Shown here piece after piece: positions 35,322 to 45,017 of a DNA stretch of 64,000 nt. Below the pieces are notes generated by a model. It made no database searches, was not told the DNA's origin, and worked only from the letters and a program-made list of their open reading frames with translations. The translations under genes were made by a program, and so were the position numbers. Positions within the stretch are counted from its first letter, which is position 1. Each line of letters starts with the position of its first letter. Source of the stretch: Agromyces humatus. Its GTDB lineage: Bacteria; Actinomycetota; Actinomycetes; Actinomycetales; Microbacteriaceae. The stretch covers positions 1-64,000 of the forward strand of contig NZ_JAJQPD010000012.1 of the NCBI RefSeq assembly GCF_021228295.1. The letters run 5' to 3'.

Positions 35322-36260
35322 CTAGGCGCGGGGCGCGTGCGTCTCGATGGCGATGATGCCCGAGCCCGAATTCGACGCGGAGAGGTGCACGACGCTGAAC
35401 GCGCCGGGCTCGAGCCCCGCGGCATCCGTCACATACGAACCGAGCGGGGTGCCCGTCGCCAACGCGACCTCGCGCATGATCTCGGGCAGGACGGGGCCGT
35501 GGCTGCAGAGCACCGCGTTCTTGCCCGATCGCACCCGTTTGCCGATCACGCGACGCACCTCGCCGTCGCCGGCCTCCCACGCGTCCTGGCTGATGCCGGC
35601 ATCGCGCTTGACCGTGATGCCGGTGGCCGCCCCGAGCGGGGCGACGGTCGTGACGCAGCGAACCGCCGGGCTCGACACGATGCGCTTGAGGCCCCACGCG
35701 GGGAGCGCGTGCACGAGACCCGCCGCTTGCGCGACACCGCGTTCGGTCAGGGGCCGTGAGGCGTCGGCGCCGGTCCAGCCGCTGCGTCCGACCGCCTTGC
35801 CATGACGCAGGAGCGTGAGGGAGAACGTCGAGGTCACGCCCTGGTCGACGAGCTTCGCGAAGTTGTCGAGGATCTCGACGTCGGGCTCGTAGCTCAGGTA
35901 TCCGCGCGCTCGCTTGAGGGTCACCCACTCGACCGCGGCCACCTCGGCGTTCGGCTTGAACGTCGACTGCTGCACGGCGCGCTCGCTCACCTCGGCGGAC
36001 CAGTAGTGCACGATCTTCTCGCGTCCGCTCGACAGCGGATAGCGCGAGACGCCGAGCGGAACCCCGAGCGCGACCGCGAGCCCGGTCTCTTCGGCGATCT
36101 CGCGCACCGCGGTCTGCGGCAGCGACTCGCCCGGGTCGACCTTGCCCTTGGGGATGGTGACATCGCCGTACACCGTGCGGTGGATCACCAGCACGTGCAC
36201 CTTGCCATCGATGATGCGCCAGCAGACGGCACCCGCGGCGTAGATCGCCGTCGAGGTCAC
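35322..36260 (-). CDS. Nudix hydrolase fused to a histidine-phosphatase domain (MutT1-like)
   Basis: 312 residues. The Nudix domain (about 1-135) has the box [20 protein letters not shown], and the C-terminal phosphoglycerate-mutase-like domain (about 145-310) starts [11 protein letters not shown] with the catalytic RHG and has [10 protein letters not shown] and [12 protein letters not shown]. In MutT1 of mycobacteria this pair of domains hydrolyses 8-oxo-GTP and diadenosine polyphosphates. GTG at 36260 overlaps the ppk stop (GTGA), coupling it to polyphosphate synthesis. Confidence 0.92.
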   Translation of the reverse strand: MTSTAIYAAGAVCWRIIDGKVHVLVIHRTVYGDVTIPKGKVDPGESLPQTAVREIAEETGLAVALGVPLGVSRYPLSSGREKIVHYWSAEVSERAVQQSTFKPNAEVAAVEWVTLKRARGYLSYEPDVEILDNFAKLVDQGVTSTFSLTLLRHGKAVGRSGWTGADASRPLTERGVAQAAGLVHALPAWGLKRIVSSPAVRCVTTVAPLGAATGITVKRDAGISQDAWEAGDGEVRRVIGKRVRSGKNAVLCSHGPVLPEIMREVALATGTPLGSYVTDAAGLEPGAFSVVHLSASNSGSGIIAIETHAPRA

Positions 36261-38446
36261 CGGCGTTTTCCGGTGCGCTTGCGCTGGGCGATCTCGAGCA
36301 TCTGCCGGTTCTGCAGGTCGGTGAGCGGCAGCCCGGATGCATCGGTCGAGTGACGCGTCCACACGCCGTCGCCCGCGAGGTGCCACGTGCTCGTCGAGTC
36401 ATCCATCGCCTGGTCGAACAGTGCGCTGATCTCGGCGAGGTGCGTGGGTTCGGTGAGTCGTACGAGTGCCTCGACGCGTCGGTCGAGGTTGCGGTGCATC
36501 ATGTCGGCCGAGCCGATGTAGGTCTGCACGTCGCCGTCGTTCACGAACGTGAAGATGCGGGAGTGCTCGAGGTACCGGCCGAGGATGGAGCGCACCCTGA
36601 TGTTCTCGCTGAGCCCCGGGATGCCGGGTCTCAGGCTGCAGATGCCGCGCACCCACACGTCGACGGGGACGCCTGAGTTCGAGGCGCGGTAGAGGGCGTC
36701 GATGATCGCCTCGTCGACCATCGAATTCACCTTGATGCGGATGCCCGATGGCCGGCCGGCCTCTGCGTTGCGGATCTCGGTGGCGATGAGCTTGAGCAGT
36801 CCCTTGCGCAGGTGCAGGGGGGCCACGAGCAGTCGCTTGAACTTCTTCTCGATGGCGTAGCCCGACAGCTCGTTGAACAGGCGGGTCAGGTCTTTGCCGA
36901 CCTGGTCGTCGGTCGTGAACAGCCCGAGGTCTTCGTAGATGCGGCTCGTCTTCGGGTTGTAATTGCCGGTGCCGATGTGGCTGTAGTGGCGGAGGCCGTC
37001 TTTCTCTTGACGAATGACGAGCGCGAGCTTGCAGTGGGTCTTCAGCCCGACGAGCCCGTAGACCACGTGCACGCCCGCCTTCTCGAGCTTTCTGGCCCAC
37101 GTGATGTTGGCCTGCTCGTCGAACCTGGCCTTGATCTCGACGAGCGCGAGCACCTGCTTGCCCGACTCGGCGGCGTCGATGAGTGCCTCGACGATGGGAC
37201 TGTCGCCCGACGTGCGGTACAGCGTCTGCTTGATGGCGAGCACGTCGGGGTCGGCCGCAGCCTGCTCGAGGAAGGCCTGCACACTCGTCGCGAACGACTC
37301 GTAGGGGTGGTGCACGAGGACGTCTTGACGCGCGATCGCCTTGAACACGTCGGCGCGCCGGTTGGGTTCGGCGGGCTGGAACTGCACCGCGGTGGTCGGC
37401 ACGTGTGTGCCGTAGTGCAGCTCGGGCCGGTCGATCCTGGCGAGGTCGAACAGCCCGCCGAGATCGAGTGGTGCCGGGAGGCGGTAGACCTCCTGCTCGG
37501 TGACGTCGAGTTCGCGAACGAGCAGGCCGAGGGTCACCTCGTCCATGTCGTCGGTGATCTCGAGCCGGATGGGCGGTCCGAACCGGCGGCGCAGCAGCTC
37601 TTTCTCGAGCGCCTTGATGAGGTTCTCGGTCTCGTCCTCTTCGATCTCGACGTCTTCGTTGCGGGTGACCCGGAACACGTGGTGCTCGACGATCTCCATG
37701 CCGGGGAAGAGATCGCCGAGGTGGTTGGCGATGAGGTCTTCGAGCGTGATGTACCGCACGCGCTGCACCGACTCGCTGGGGTCGACGCGCACGAAGCGGG
37801 GCAGCATCTGCGGCACTTTGACGCGCGCGAACTCCTGACGCCCGGTGCGGCTGTTGCGCACGCGAACCGAGAGGTTGAGCGAGAGCCCCGAGATGTACGG
37901 GAACGGGTGGGCCGGGTCGACCGCGAGCGGCATCAGCACGGGGAAGATCTGTGCGCCGAAGTATGCACGAAGGTGGGCGTGCTCGTCGTCGCCGAGTTCG
38001 GCCCACGTCACGACCTGGATGCCCACCTCCTCGAGTGCGGGCTTCACGAGCGTCTGGTAGGCCGTGGCGTGCCGCTCCTGCAGCTCGTGGGCCTTCTTCG
38101 AGATGTCGACGAGCACGTCCATCGGGGCGCGGCCGACATTGGTCGGCACGGCGAGCCCGGTCATGATGCGACGCTTCAGGCCGGCGACCCGCACCATGAA
38201 GAACTCGTCGAGGTTCGACGCGAAGATGGCGAGGAAGTTCGCCCGCTCGAGCACCGGGAGCGTGGGGTCCTCGGCCAGCTCGAGCACTCGCTGGTTGAAC
38301 GCGAGCCAGCTGAGCTCGCGATCGAGGTATCGTTCGGCCGGCAGCTCGGGCGCGCCCTCGATGTCGAACGGCTCGAAGTCGTCGTCGAAATCACTCGACG
38401 TGCGATCGGAGGTGCGCTCGTCCTCGATGAGGCTGTCAGCGGTCAT
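36257..38446 (-). CDS. ppk: Polyphosphate kinase 1
   Basis: 729 residues, the usual size. PPK1 domains are in order: N helical ([21 protein letters not shown]), head, and two phospholipase-D-like catalytic domains. The autophosphorylated His lies in [20 protein letters not shown], and the second catalytic His is in [19 protein letters not shown] or its neighbour. [37 protein letters not shown] is a hallmark. It polymerises ATP gamma-phosphate into polyphosphate. ATG 38446 removes a spurious upstream extension. It forms a coupled unit with the Nudix gene and lies near pst. Confidence 0.97.
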   Translation of the reverse strand: MTADSLIEDERTSDRTSSDFDDDFEPFDIEGAPELPAERYLDRELSWLAFNQRVLELAEDPTLPVLERANFLAIFASNLDEFFMVRVAGLKRRIMTGLAVPTNVGRAPMDVLVDISKKAHELQERHATAYQTLVKPALEEVGIQVVTWAELGDDEHAHLRAYFGAQIFPVLMPLAVDPAHPFPYISGLSLNLSVRVRNSRTGRQEFARVKVPQMLPRFVRVDPSESVQRVRYITLEDLIANHLGDLFPGMEIVEHHVFRVTRNEDVEIEEDETENLIKALEKELLRRRFGPPIRLEITDDMDEVTLGLLVRELDVTEQEVYRLPAPLDLGGLFDLARIDRPELHYGTHVPTTAVQFQPAEPNRRADVFKAIARQDVLVHHPYESFATSVQAFLEQAAADPDVLAIKQTLYRTSGDSPIVEALIDAAESGKQVLALVEIKARFDEQANITWARKLEKAGVHVVYGLVGLKTHCKLALVIRQEKDGLRHYSHIGTGNYNPKTSRIYEDLGLFTTDDQVGKDLTRLFNELSGYAIEKKFKRLLVAPLHLRKGLLKLIATEIRNAEAGRPSGIRIKVNSMVDEAIIDALYRASNSGVPVDVWVRGICSLRPGIPGLSENIRVRSILGRYLEHSRIFTFVNDGDVQTYIGSADMMHRNLDRRVEALVRLTEPTHLAEISALFDQAMDDSTSTWHLAGDGVWTRHSTDASGLPLTDLQNRQMLEIAQRKRTGKRR

Positions 38447-38490
38447 CCCCTCATCATGCCACCCGCCGCAAACGCGGCATGAGAACCGGG

Positions 38491-39180
38491 TTAACGTGCG
38501 GTTACGGGCGCCCCTTCGTCGTCGTCTTCGTGCACGTTGAAGCGATAGCCGACGTTGCGAACGGTGCCGATGAGGCTCTCGAGATCGCCGAGCTTGGCGC
38601 GGAGCCGCCGCACGTGCACGTCGACGGTGCGCGTGCCGCCGAAGTAGTCGTAGCCCCACACCTCGCTCAGCAACTGCTCGCGCGTGAACACCCTCGAGGG
38701 ATGGGCGGCCAGGAAGCGCAGCAGTTCGAACTCCTTGTAGGTGAGATCGAGGGGCCGACCGTGCACCTTGGCGGAGTAGCTGGCCTCGTCGATGACGACC
38801 CCCGACGTCTGGATGCGCTCATTCGGCTGCGACCGCTGCGACCGGCCGATGGCGAGCCGGATGCGGGCGTCGACCTCGGCGGGGCCGGCGTGCTCGAGCA
38901 CCACGTCGTCGACGCCCCACTCGGGTGTCACGGCGGTGAGCCCGCCCTCGGTCACGACGAGGATGAGCGGCACCGAGAGTCCGGTCGTGCGCAGGATCTG
39001 GGAGAGCGCCTTGGCTCCGGCGAGGTTCGTGCGGGCGTCGAGGAACACGAGATCGGATTCGGGCGCATTGACCAGCTGCTCGGGCGAGGCCGGGATGACC
39101 CGGACTCGATGAGACAGGAGCGGAAGTGCCGGTAGAACGTCATCGTTGGCTGCCGGCGTCAAGATCAGCAGCTGCGCCAC
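38491..39180 (-). CDS. glnR: GlnR-type orphan response regulator
   Basis: 229 residues. OmpR-like winged helix (about 120-220) with [30 protein letters not shown], then [31 protein letters not shown]. The receiver is atypical: LVFLDARTN keeps Asp48, but the usual acidic pair at the N end is missing, and [23 protein letters not shown] matches Streptomyces GlnR. GlnR controls nitrogen assimilation without a cognate kinase. Here it lies upstream of ppk, Nudix and the pst unit, an arrangement loosely conserved in actinobacteria, and may link N and P control. Confidence 0.9.
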   Translation of the reverse strand: MAQLLILTPAANDDVLPALPLLSHRVRVIPASPEQLVNAPESDLVFLDARTNLAGAKALSQILRTTGLSVPLILVVTEGGLTAVTPEWGVDDVVLEHAGPAEVDARIRLAIGRSQRSQPNERIQTSGVVIDEASYSAKVHGRPLDLTYKEFELLRFLAAHPSRVFTREQLLSEVWGYDYFGGTRTVDVHVRRLRAKLGDLESLIGTVRNVGYRFNVHEDDDEGAPVTAR

Positions 39181-39262
39181 GCCACACCCTCCAGTAGTAA
39201 GGTGCCGTCAATACTACGGGACGGGCGAGCCCGGTCCGCGACATCGAACCCGGGGAGTGACG

Positions 39263-39577
39263 ATGGCCGAGAAGACGGCGACCGGCGGCGGATGGCCCGG
39301 CATCGCGTTGGTCTGGGCGATCGCGCTCGCGGGCGTCGTCGTCGTCGTGAGTCTCGCATTCGCCGGCGGTGCCGCGTGGTTGGGCGATCGGGGTGCGCTC
39401 GGGATCTACGCCGCACTCGGCGTCGTGCTCGCGCTGGCGGTGATCGCCACGCTCGTGGTGCAGCTGGCGACCCGCCGGCCCGTGGGGTTCGTCGGCCGGG
39501 TCGCGGCGAGCATCGCCGGCGCGGTGGTCGTCGTCGCGATCGCAGCCGCGGTCGTCGCGCCCGTCGCCGTGCGGTGA
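39263..39577 (+). CDS. Small membrane protein (104 aa), function unknown
   Basis: Three hydrophobic helices: GIALVWAIALAGVVVVVSLAF, LGIYAALGVVLALAVIATLVVQL, and VAASIAGAVVVVAIAAAVVAP. No motif of known function. ATG 39263 follows GGGGAG. It diverges from glnR and is 17 bp before the 38-residue membrane peptide. Confidence 0.75.
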   Translation: MAEKTATGGGWPGIALVWAIALAGVVVVVSLAFAGGAAWLGDRGALGIYAALGVVLALAVIATLVVQLATRRPVGFVGRVAASIAGAVVVVAIAAAVVAPVAVR

Positions 39578-39594
39578 GCCGATAGACTCGGAGC

Positions 39595-39711
39595 ATGTCT
39601 GAGCTGCTCGCCCTCGAACTCCTCTTCATCGGCCTGCTCGGCCTCGCGAGCCTCGCGATCGCGTGGGTCAGCGGGGTCGTCGTCTACAAGCTCTTCAAGG
39701 GACAGCGCTAG
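39595..39711 (+). CDS. Single-helix 38-residue membrane peptide
   Basis: MSELLALELLFIGLLGLASL begins a peptide that continues through a hydrophobic helix to VVYKLFKGQR, a basic cytoplasmic end. TAGACT (39583-39588) lies six bases before the ATG, so it would be a leaderless mRNA. The inside-positive end and good promoter spacing support a real gene. Function unknown. Confidence 0.65.
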   Translation: MSELLALELLFIGLLGLASLAIAWVSGVVVYKLFKGQR

Positions 39712-39728
39712 GTGCTGAAGGCGTGGCG

Positions 39729-40337
39729 ATGATCGAACTGCCCCTCGACCTGCCGGCCGAGCTCGTTCCGCTCTCGTGGCTCCTCGGGGTCTGGGAGGGG
39801 TCGGGTGTCATCGACTACAAGGTCGGCGACGGGTCGGTCACGCACGAGTTCGGGCAACGAGTGAGCTTCAGCCACGACGGGCTTCCGCACTTGAACTACA
39901 CGTCGTACACCTGGCTGTTCCCCGCCGACGAGGGCGGCGAGCCGACGCCCCTCGCGACCGAGACCGGCTACTGGCGGCTGGCCCGCGAGCAGGGCGAGGG
40001 CGATCCCGGGCCTGCCCTGCTGCCGGCGATCGGCGAGCCGCGCTACCCCGACGCAGAGGCGGTCGAGCAACTGCGCAACACCGGCGGCGGGTTCGATCTC
40101 GAGGTCTCCATCGTGCATCCCGGAGGGGTCAGCGAGCTCTACCTCGGTCAGGTCAAGGGCCCGCGCATCGACCTGGCCACCGACGCCGTCATGCGTGCGG
40201 CCGGGGCGAAGGACTACGCGGCCGCGACGCGCCTCTACGGTCTCGTCGATGCCCACCTGCTGTGGGCCTGGGACATCGCGGCGCTCGGGCAGGACCTGCG
40301 CACCCATGCATCGGCCCGGCTCGCGAAGGTCGACTGA
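39729..40337 (+). CDS. Nitrobindin-like (FABP-like) heme-binding beta-barrel protein
   Basis: 202 residues. The GxWxGxG signature of the family appears as LLGVWEGSGVIDYK near residue 20-33. Strands follow: FGQRVSFSHDGLPHLNYTSYTWLF, TETGYWRLARE, GGFDLEVSIVHPGGVSELYLGQVKGPRIDLATDAV, and a last RLYGLVDAHLLWAWDI with the conserved His that ligates heme. Actinobacterial members isomerise peroxynitrite in vitro. The ATG is seven bases after GAAGG; it overlaps the next gene by one base (TGATG). Confidence 0.88.
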   Translation: MIELPLDLPAELVPLSWLLGVWEGSGVIDYKVGDGSVTHEFGQRVSFSHDGLPHLNYTSYTWLFPADEGGEPTPLATETGYWRLAREQGEGDPGPALLPAIGEPRYPDAEAVEQLRNTGGGFDLEVSIVHPGGVSELYLGQVKGPRIDLATDAVMRAAGAKDYAAATRLYGLVDAHLLWAWDIAALGQDLRTHASARLAKVD

Positions 40338-41497
40338 TGGCCGCCTCCCCGTTCCTCGCGCTCTCCGGCGCCGTCCCGGCCGAGTCGCTCGATCTCGGCG
40401 TCGCCGGCCACTACGGCAACCCCATCGTCGAGCAGCGCAAGCTCGAGCGCGGCGAGGCGATCGTCGATCTCTCCGACCGCGGCCTCGTGGTCGTCACCGG
40501 TCCCGACCGTCGCTCGTGGCTGCACTCGATGGCGAGCCAGAACGTCGAACGCATCGCCCCCGGCGAGAGTGCCGAGGCACTGCTGCTCGACGCATCGGGT
40601 CGCATCGAGCACGCGGTGCACCTCGTCGACGACGGCGAATCGACCTGGCTCATCGTCGAGGGCGATGAGGCCGCGCCGCTGGCAGCCTGGCTCGACCGCA
40701 TGCGCTTCATGCTGCGTGTCGAGGTCGCCGACCGCAGTGCCGAGTTCGCCGTGATCGCCGCGATGTCGCGGGCGGCGCTCGATGCCGCAGCGCCTGCCGC
40801 GTCGCCCGGCGGGGTGGCGCTCGATTGGATCGACCCGTGGGCCTCGCCCCCGCCCGGAGCCCACCAGTACGCCGAACCGGCCGGCCACCCGGCATCCGCC
40901 TGGCAGTGGATCGAGCGCATCGTGCCGCGCCCCGCCCTCGCCGACGCGGCCGCCGCCGTCGCCGCGGGCCGCGTCGCCGTCGCCGGATCGCTCGCCGCCG
41001 AGGCGCTGCGCGTCGCCGCGTGGCGCCCGCGCCTCGCGACCGAGGTCGACGAGAAGACGATCCCGCACGAGCTCGACTGGCTGCGCAGCGCCGTCGACCT
41101 CGGCAAGGGCTGCTACAAGGGCCAAGAGACGGTGGCGAAGGTGCTGAACCTCGGCCGTCCGCCGCGCCGGCTGGTGCTGCTGCACCTCGACGGCAGCGAC
41201 ACGGTGCTGCCCACGCCCGGCGACGAGGTCGTCGGCGAGAAGGTGCGCCCCGAACCCGAGGCCGGCGAGGCGCCCGAGCGTCGCGCCGTCGGCCGCATCA
41301 CCTCGAGCGCGATGCACCACGAGCTCGGGCCGATCGCGCTCGCGGTCGTCAAGCGTGCGGTGCCCGGCGACCTGCCGCTGATCGTGCTGAGCCACGGCAT
41401 CGAGGTCGCGGCGGCACAGGTCGAGATCGTCCCGGCCGGCGCCGGTGCGGCCGTCGATGTGCCGCGTCTGCCGCGTCTCGGCGTGCGCAAGCCCTGA
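40337..41497 (+). CDS. ygfZ: YgfZ/GcvT-like folate-binding protein
   Basis: 386 residues. The diagnostic KGCYKGQETVAKV (compare K-G-C-Y-x-G-Q-E) is near residue 255, together with VVTGPDRRSWLHSMASQNVE and a C-terminal RRLVLLHLDGSD beta-barrel. YgfZ proteins use tetrahydrofolate to help maturation of Fe-S enzymes. ATG overlaps the nitrobindin-like stop, as often seen for this pair in actinobacteria. Confidence 0.9.
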   Translation: MAASPFLALSGAVPAESLDLGVAGHYGNPIVEQRKLERGEAIVDLSDRGLVVVTGPDRRSWLHSMASQNVERIAPGESAEALLLDASGRIEHAVHLVDDGESTWLIVEGDEAAPLAAWLDRMRFMLRVEVADRSAEFAVIAAMSRAALDAAAPAASPGGVALDWIDPWASPPPGAHQYAEPAGHPASAWQWIERIVPRPALADAAAAVAAGRVAVAGSLAAEALRVAAWRPRLATEVDEKTIPHELDWLRSAVDLGKGCYKGQETVAKVLNLGRPPRRLVLLHLDGSDTVLPTPGDEVVGEKVRPEPEAGEAPERRAVGRITSSAMHHELGPIALAVVKRAVPGDLPLIVLSHGIEVAAAQVEIVPAGAGAAVDVPRLPRLGVRKP

Positions 41498-41537
41498 CGC
41501 TCCCCGACCCAGCCGCCCCGCCTCCGACATGCGCGGC

Positions 41538-42722
41538 TCACCACGTCGAGGCCGGCACCATCGCGGGCTGGCGGTCACTCGGCAGCGGGAGGGACTCGAG
41601 TAGCCCGACTTCGTCGCTCATCGCGACGCTCATCCGCCGCAGCGCGGCCCCGATTTCGGAGCCGGTCCACGCGTAGGACGCCACCTCATCGACGACATGC
41701 AGCAGCGGCCGGGCCAGAGCGTCGCGCCGGCGCTGGTACTCGTCGAGGGCGTCGTCGTCGCGACGGCCGCCGAGGGCATCGAGCAGAGCGTGTGCGAGCA
41801 GTTCCGCATCGCGGAACGCGTCGGTGATGCCGTGGCTCGCGATCGGATCCTTGAAGTACCCGGCGTCGCCGACCAGCGCCCAGCCGGGTCCCCAGGCCTG
41901 CCGCAGGAAGCCGGCGCGTCCGCCCCAGCCGCTCCACGGCGCGACGCGCCGGCTGCCCAGCTGCCGAGGAGCATGATCGGATGCCGCGGCCCGCAGCAGG
42001 GTGGCGAACACGTCGTCATCGGATCCACCGCGACGCACCGCGCGCATCGACTCCGACGCCGTCGCCACGAACACGCAGTGCTGGCCGTTGTTCGTGGGGA
42101 TGATCCCGCAGGCGGCGTGATCGCCGTAGTACCACTCGTAGCCGCGGTCGTCGAGGCCCTCGAAGTACGCGTACCGGACTCCGCTGGACGAGGGGGCGAC
42201 CATCGTCAACTCGGCGTCCGTGAGCCCGGCCACCGTCGAGGCGATGCCATCGGCGCCAACGACATATGCGGCGTGGTGTTCGGCGCTGTTCACGGTGGAG
42301 ACGCCGCGCACCCGCTCGTCCCGGTCGCGCAGGAGGTCGACGACGGCCGCCTCGTGGACGACATCGACCCCGGCATTCGCGGCGGCGTCGACGAGGATGC
42401 CGTCCAGCAGATGCCGCCGCGGTGCGTAGAGGGCGTCCACGCCCGGACTCGGCCGGACCCGGACCTGCACGGGGTCTTGACCGGCGCAGTGGATGGACAC
42501 GTCGCTCACCGGTGGGGTACCCGCGGCGATGATGCGGTCGAGCAGCCCCCAGCGGCTGAGCTGGAGAACTCCGCCGCGCATCAGCGCGTGGGTCGACACC
42601 GTGTCGGAACCGGCGCGACCACGATCGAGCAGCAGCACCCGGGCTCCGGCTTGCGCCAGCAGCATCGCCGTCGGTGCGCCGGCGACCCGCGCGCCGACGA
42701 CGATCACGTCGTACTCGTCCAT
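41538..42722 (-). CDS. FAD-dependent oxidoreductase/monooxygenase
   Basis: 394 residues. N-terminal dinucleotide fold: VIVVGARVAGAPTAMLLAQAGARVLLLDRG, with the FAD-binding pattern in a slightly variant form (GARVAGAP). A later GDAGYFKDPIASHGITDAFRDAELLAHALLDAL is the second FAD motif (GD...P) of group A flavoprotein monooxygenases. The substrate is unknown. It is the last of an apparent minus-strand series (hydrolase-LuxR gene, 44-aa peptide, OsmC, then this). Coding and GC use look less extreme than in neighbouring housekeeping genes. Confidence 0.85.
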   Translation of the reverse strand: MDEYDVIVVGARVAGAPTAMLLAQAGARVLLLDRGRAGSDTVSTHALMRGGVLQLSRWGLLDRIIAAGTPPVSDVSIHCAGQDPVQVRVRPSPGVDALYAPRRHLLDGILVDAAANAGVDVVHEAAVVDLLRDRDERVRGVSTVNSAEHHAAYVVGADGIASTVAGLTDAELTMVAPSSSGVRYAYFEGLDDRGYEWYYGDHAACGIIPTNNGQHCVFVATASESMRAVRRGGSDDDVFATLLRAAASDHAPRQLGSRRVAPWSGWGGRAGFLRQAWGPGWALVGDAGYFKDPIASHGITDAFRDAELLAHALLDALGGRRDDDALDEYQRRRDALARPLLHVVDEVASYAWTGSEIGAALRRMSVAMSDEVGLLESLPLPSDRQPAMVPASTW

Positions 42723-42756
42723 CGGTGTCTCCCGTCGGTACGGTCGCGCCGGGACC

Positions 42757-43335
42757 TCAGTGGGTGACGACCTCGATCTCGACGGGTGTCGGGTTGGTGA
42801 GCGCGTCGTAGACCGCCGACCGGCGGCGGGATTGCTCGACGAGCCCGCGCAAGGTATCGGCGTCGGCGTCGCCGGCGATCGTGAAGGTGACCTTCATACT
42901 CCGGTAGCCGTTGCGGACTTCGTCTGACAGCCCGAGGATGCCGAGCAGATCGACGTCGCCTTCGACGGTCGAGCTGATGTGGTGCAGCGGAATGCCCCGC
43001 GCGGCGGCGATGTTGCCGATGCCCGCGGTCAGGCACGCTGCGATGGCGTGCAGCAGGAACTCCACCGGCGTCGGGGCGTGATCTGCGCCCACCAGCACGG
43101 CGGGGTGATCGGCGTGCACCTCGGTGACGTGGTTGTGCTGTATCTCCTGCATCGCCCCGTAGAACCCGGAGAACTCGGATCGGCTGTGGGTGCCGCCCTC
43201 CCATGTGTTGCGGGCGCGGAACCGGAACTTCGCGATCTCCGGGGTCTCTTTCACGGCGTTCAACGTCGCGAACAGGGTGGGCACGTCGACGCCGTTCAGG
43301 GGCGGACGCACGACGGTGGTTGTGGTTTCAGACAT
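42757..43335 (-). CDS. OsmC-family peroxiredoxin-like protein
   Basis: 192 residues. PTPVEFLLHAIAACLTAGIGNIAAARGI contains the conserved catalytic Cys (AACL) of OsmC/Ohr peroxidases; the other Cys is at best partly conserved, as the protein lacks an obvious upstream Cys. VDLLGILGLSDEVRNGYRSMKVTFTI and an AHADHPAVLVGADHAPTP metal-like patch are notable. It may reduce organic hydroperoxides. The ATG follows AGAGAGAAG. It lies next to a flavoprotein gene, so an oxidative-stress or xenobiotic role is plausible. Confidence 0.82.
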   Translation of the reverse strand: MSETTTTVVRPPLNGVDVPTLFATLNAVKETPEIAKFRFRARNTWEGGTHSRSEFSGFYGAMQEIQHNHVTEVHADHPAVLVGADHAPTPVEFLLHAIAACLTAGIGNIAAARGIPLHHISSTVEGDVDLLGILGLSDEVRNGYRSMKVTFTIAGDADADTLRGLVEQSRRRSAVYDALTNPTPVEIEVVTH

Positions 43336-43455
43336 GGTGGCTTCTCTCTTCTGTGCTGCTTCGCGTGCAGGTGGTGGTGGGTCTCGATCAACAGCGCATT
43401 GCGTCGCGGCATCGCGGGCCGCCCGGTCGGCTACTGCGGGGATCCGTGCGACTGG

Positions 43456-43590
43456 TCACGGCACGGGGCGCCGCGAGTCGTAGCCGGGGTCGAACGGAAT
43501 CCGCCTCACCCGTGCACCGAGGGCGACGATTCCTGCGTACGCGGCGGCGAGCGCGAGCAACACCAGGACGACGAACAGTGCGAGCAGCAT
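43456..43590 (-). CDS. 44-residue single-helix membrane peptide
   Basis: MLLALFVVLVLLALAAAYAG then IVALGARVRRIPFDPGYDSR and a short tail: one hydrophobic helix followed by a basic/polar cytoplasmic tail. The start has an excellent ribosome site, GGAAGGA, at proper spacing. It lies between the OsmC gene and the hydrolase-LuxR gene on the same strand. Function unknown. Confidence 0.6.
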   Translation of the reverse strand: MLLALFVVLVLLALAAAYAGIVALGARVRRIPFDPGYDSRRPVP

Positions 43591-43815
43591 GGCGGATTCC
43601 TTCCGTGAAAGGGGATGACGACAGCGGACGCTCCGCGGGGGTCGGCATCCGCTCTTCCGTGGTGTACGCATCGATGATGCCGACCGGAGTGACACGGGCG
43701 CATGAGAGCCCGCTCCTACTTCTCGCCCCATGGCTCCCGCCGCGGCGCCGCGGTGTGGGACAGCGCTCCCAATGTGCGGCGATCCGGGGTTCGCGCTGCC
43801 CGGGCCCTCGAAAGG

Positions 43816-44943
43816 TCAGGTGATGTCGGAGCTCTGCGGGCGACCGGTCTGGTCCATCCCCGACCGCCCCATCCCGGCCTCCCTGGCCATGACGATGGCC
43901 TGGGCTCGGGTGTCGGTGTTCAACTTGGAGAACACGTGGGTGATGTGATTGCGCAACGTATGCGGGCTGATGAAGAGCCGCTCGGCGATCTCGGCATTGC
44001 TGAGCCCCAGTGAGATCAACTCCAGGACTTCGTGTTCACGTGGGCTGAGCTCACCCACGATGTCGCCTCCGCCGAGTTGACCACGATCGGTGGGCGTGTG
44101 GTCGACGAACGCTCCGATCTCCTCCACGAAGCGCGTCCAGGCCGGCTCGCCCTCCACGAGGATGTGGTTCTTGCTGTCAAGGGGTACGAACGTGCTCTCA
44201 GGGATCAGGCCCGCGAGACGTCGACCCTCCTCGAACGGGATCATTGCGTCGTTGCGGGCATGCAGAATCAGCGTCGGAACTGACACCGTTCTCGCTAGCT
44301 CGGTCACATCAAGAGCGTAGAACGCCTCCTCGAAGAGAACCGCATTCGCCGGAGACGTCGTTCGTCGCTGCAGCTCGTTGAGCGATCGTGTCTGCTCCGG
44401 GGTCGCGTCGGGCATGAACAGCGTGGTGAACACCTGCCGAAAGGCAGGGTTGTCCTGGCCCCATCCCAGCCGCATCAGGTCGAGCAGTGTGAAGGCTTCC
44501 TGGCGCTGTTCTGGGGTCGTACTGCGGCGGAGGCGACCCTGTGCATACGCTCCGTACAGGACCAGACGGGAAACCCTCTCAGGATGCCGCACCGCGTACG
44601 CGATCGCGACGGCTCCCCCCTGAGAGATGCCGAGGAGCGGGAAGTGTTCGAGGTGCAGGCTGTCGACCACGGTTTCCAGATCGGTGACCCAGGCGTTGAG
44701 TGAGAAATCCTCGACCTCCCAGTCCGACAGCCCGCAGCCGCGTTCGTCGTAGCGGATCAACCGATGACCCGACGACAATGCAGCGAGCCAGTGCCGCCAG
44801 ACCGGGCTGACCCAGTCGAACTCGAGATGAGTGAGGTAGTTCGCAGCCTTGACCAGTGGCGGACCCTCCCCGACCTCTGCCAAAGCGATCCGAACACCGT
44901 CGGCTGCCTGGCAGAATCGGATCCGCTGTCTGGGCTCGCCCAT
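43816..44943 (-). CDS. Alpha/beta hydrolase fused to a LuxR-type DNA-binding domain
   Basis: 375 residues. The N part is an alpha/beta hydrolase: RLIRYDERGCGLSD oxyanion region, nucleophile elbow GISQGG (Ser108), acid Asp232 in HARNDAM, and His260 in SKNHILVEGEP, a full Ser-Asp-His triad. The C part (about 300-365) is a LuxR helix-turn-helix: LSPREHEVLELISLGLSNAEIAERL, HTLRNHITHVFSKLNTDTRAQ. A working catalytic triad on a transcription factor suggests that the enzyme domain senses, or consumes, an ester or lactone. ATG 44943 has no clear ribosome site. It is divergent from gpmA. Confidence 0.88.
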   Translation of the reverse strand: MGEPRQRIRFCQAADGVRIALAEVGEGPPLVKAANYLTHLEFDWVSPVWRHWLAALSSGHRLIRYDERGCGLSDWEVEDFSLNAWVTDLETVVDSLHLEHFPLLGISQGGAVAIAYAVRHPERVSRLVLYGAYAQGRLRRSTTPEQRQEAFTLLDLMRLGWGQDNPAFRQVFTTLFMPDATPEQTRSLNELQRRTTSPANAVLFEEAFYALDVTELARTVSVPTLILHARNDAMIPFEEGRRLAGLIPESTFVPLDSKNHILVEGEPAWTRFVEEIGAFVDHTPTDRGQLGGGDIVGELSPREHEVLELISLGLSNAEIAERLFISPHTLRNHITHVFSKLNTDTRAQAIVMAREAGMGRSGMDQTGRPQSSDIT

Positions 44944-45017
44944 GATCAATTATGTGCCCGGGTCATCGGGATTCACGCGATCAGGGCTGGCGGATGTCCC
45001 GCCGGTAGGCTGTTCGC

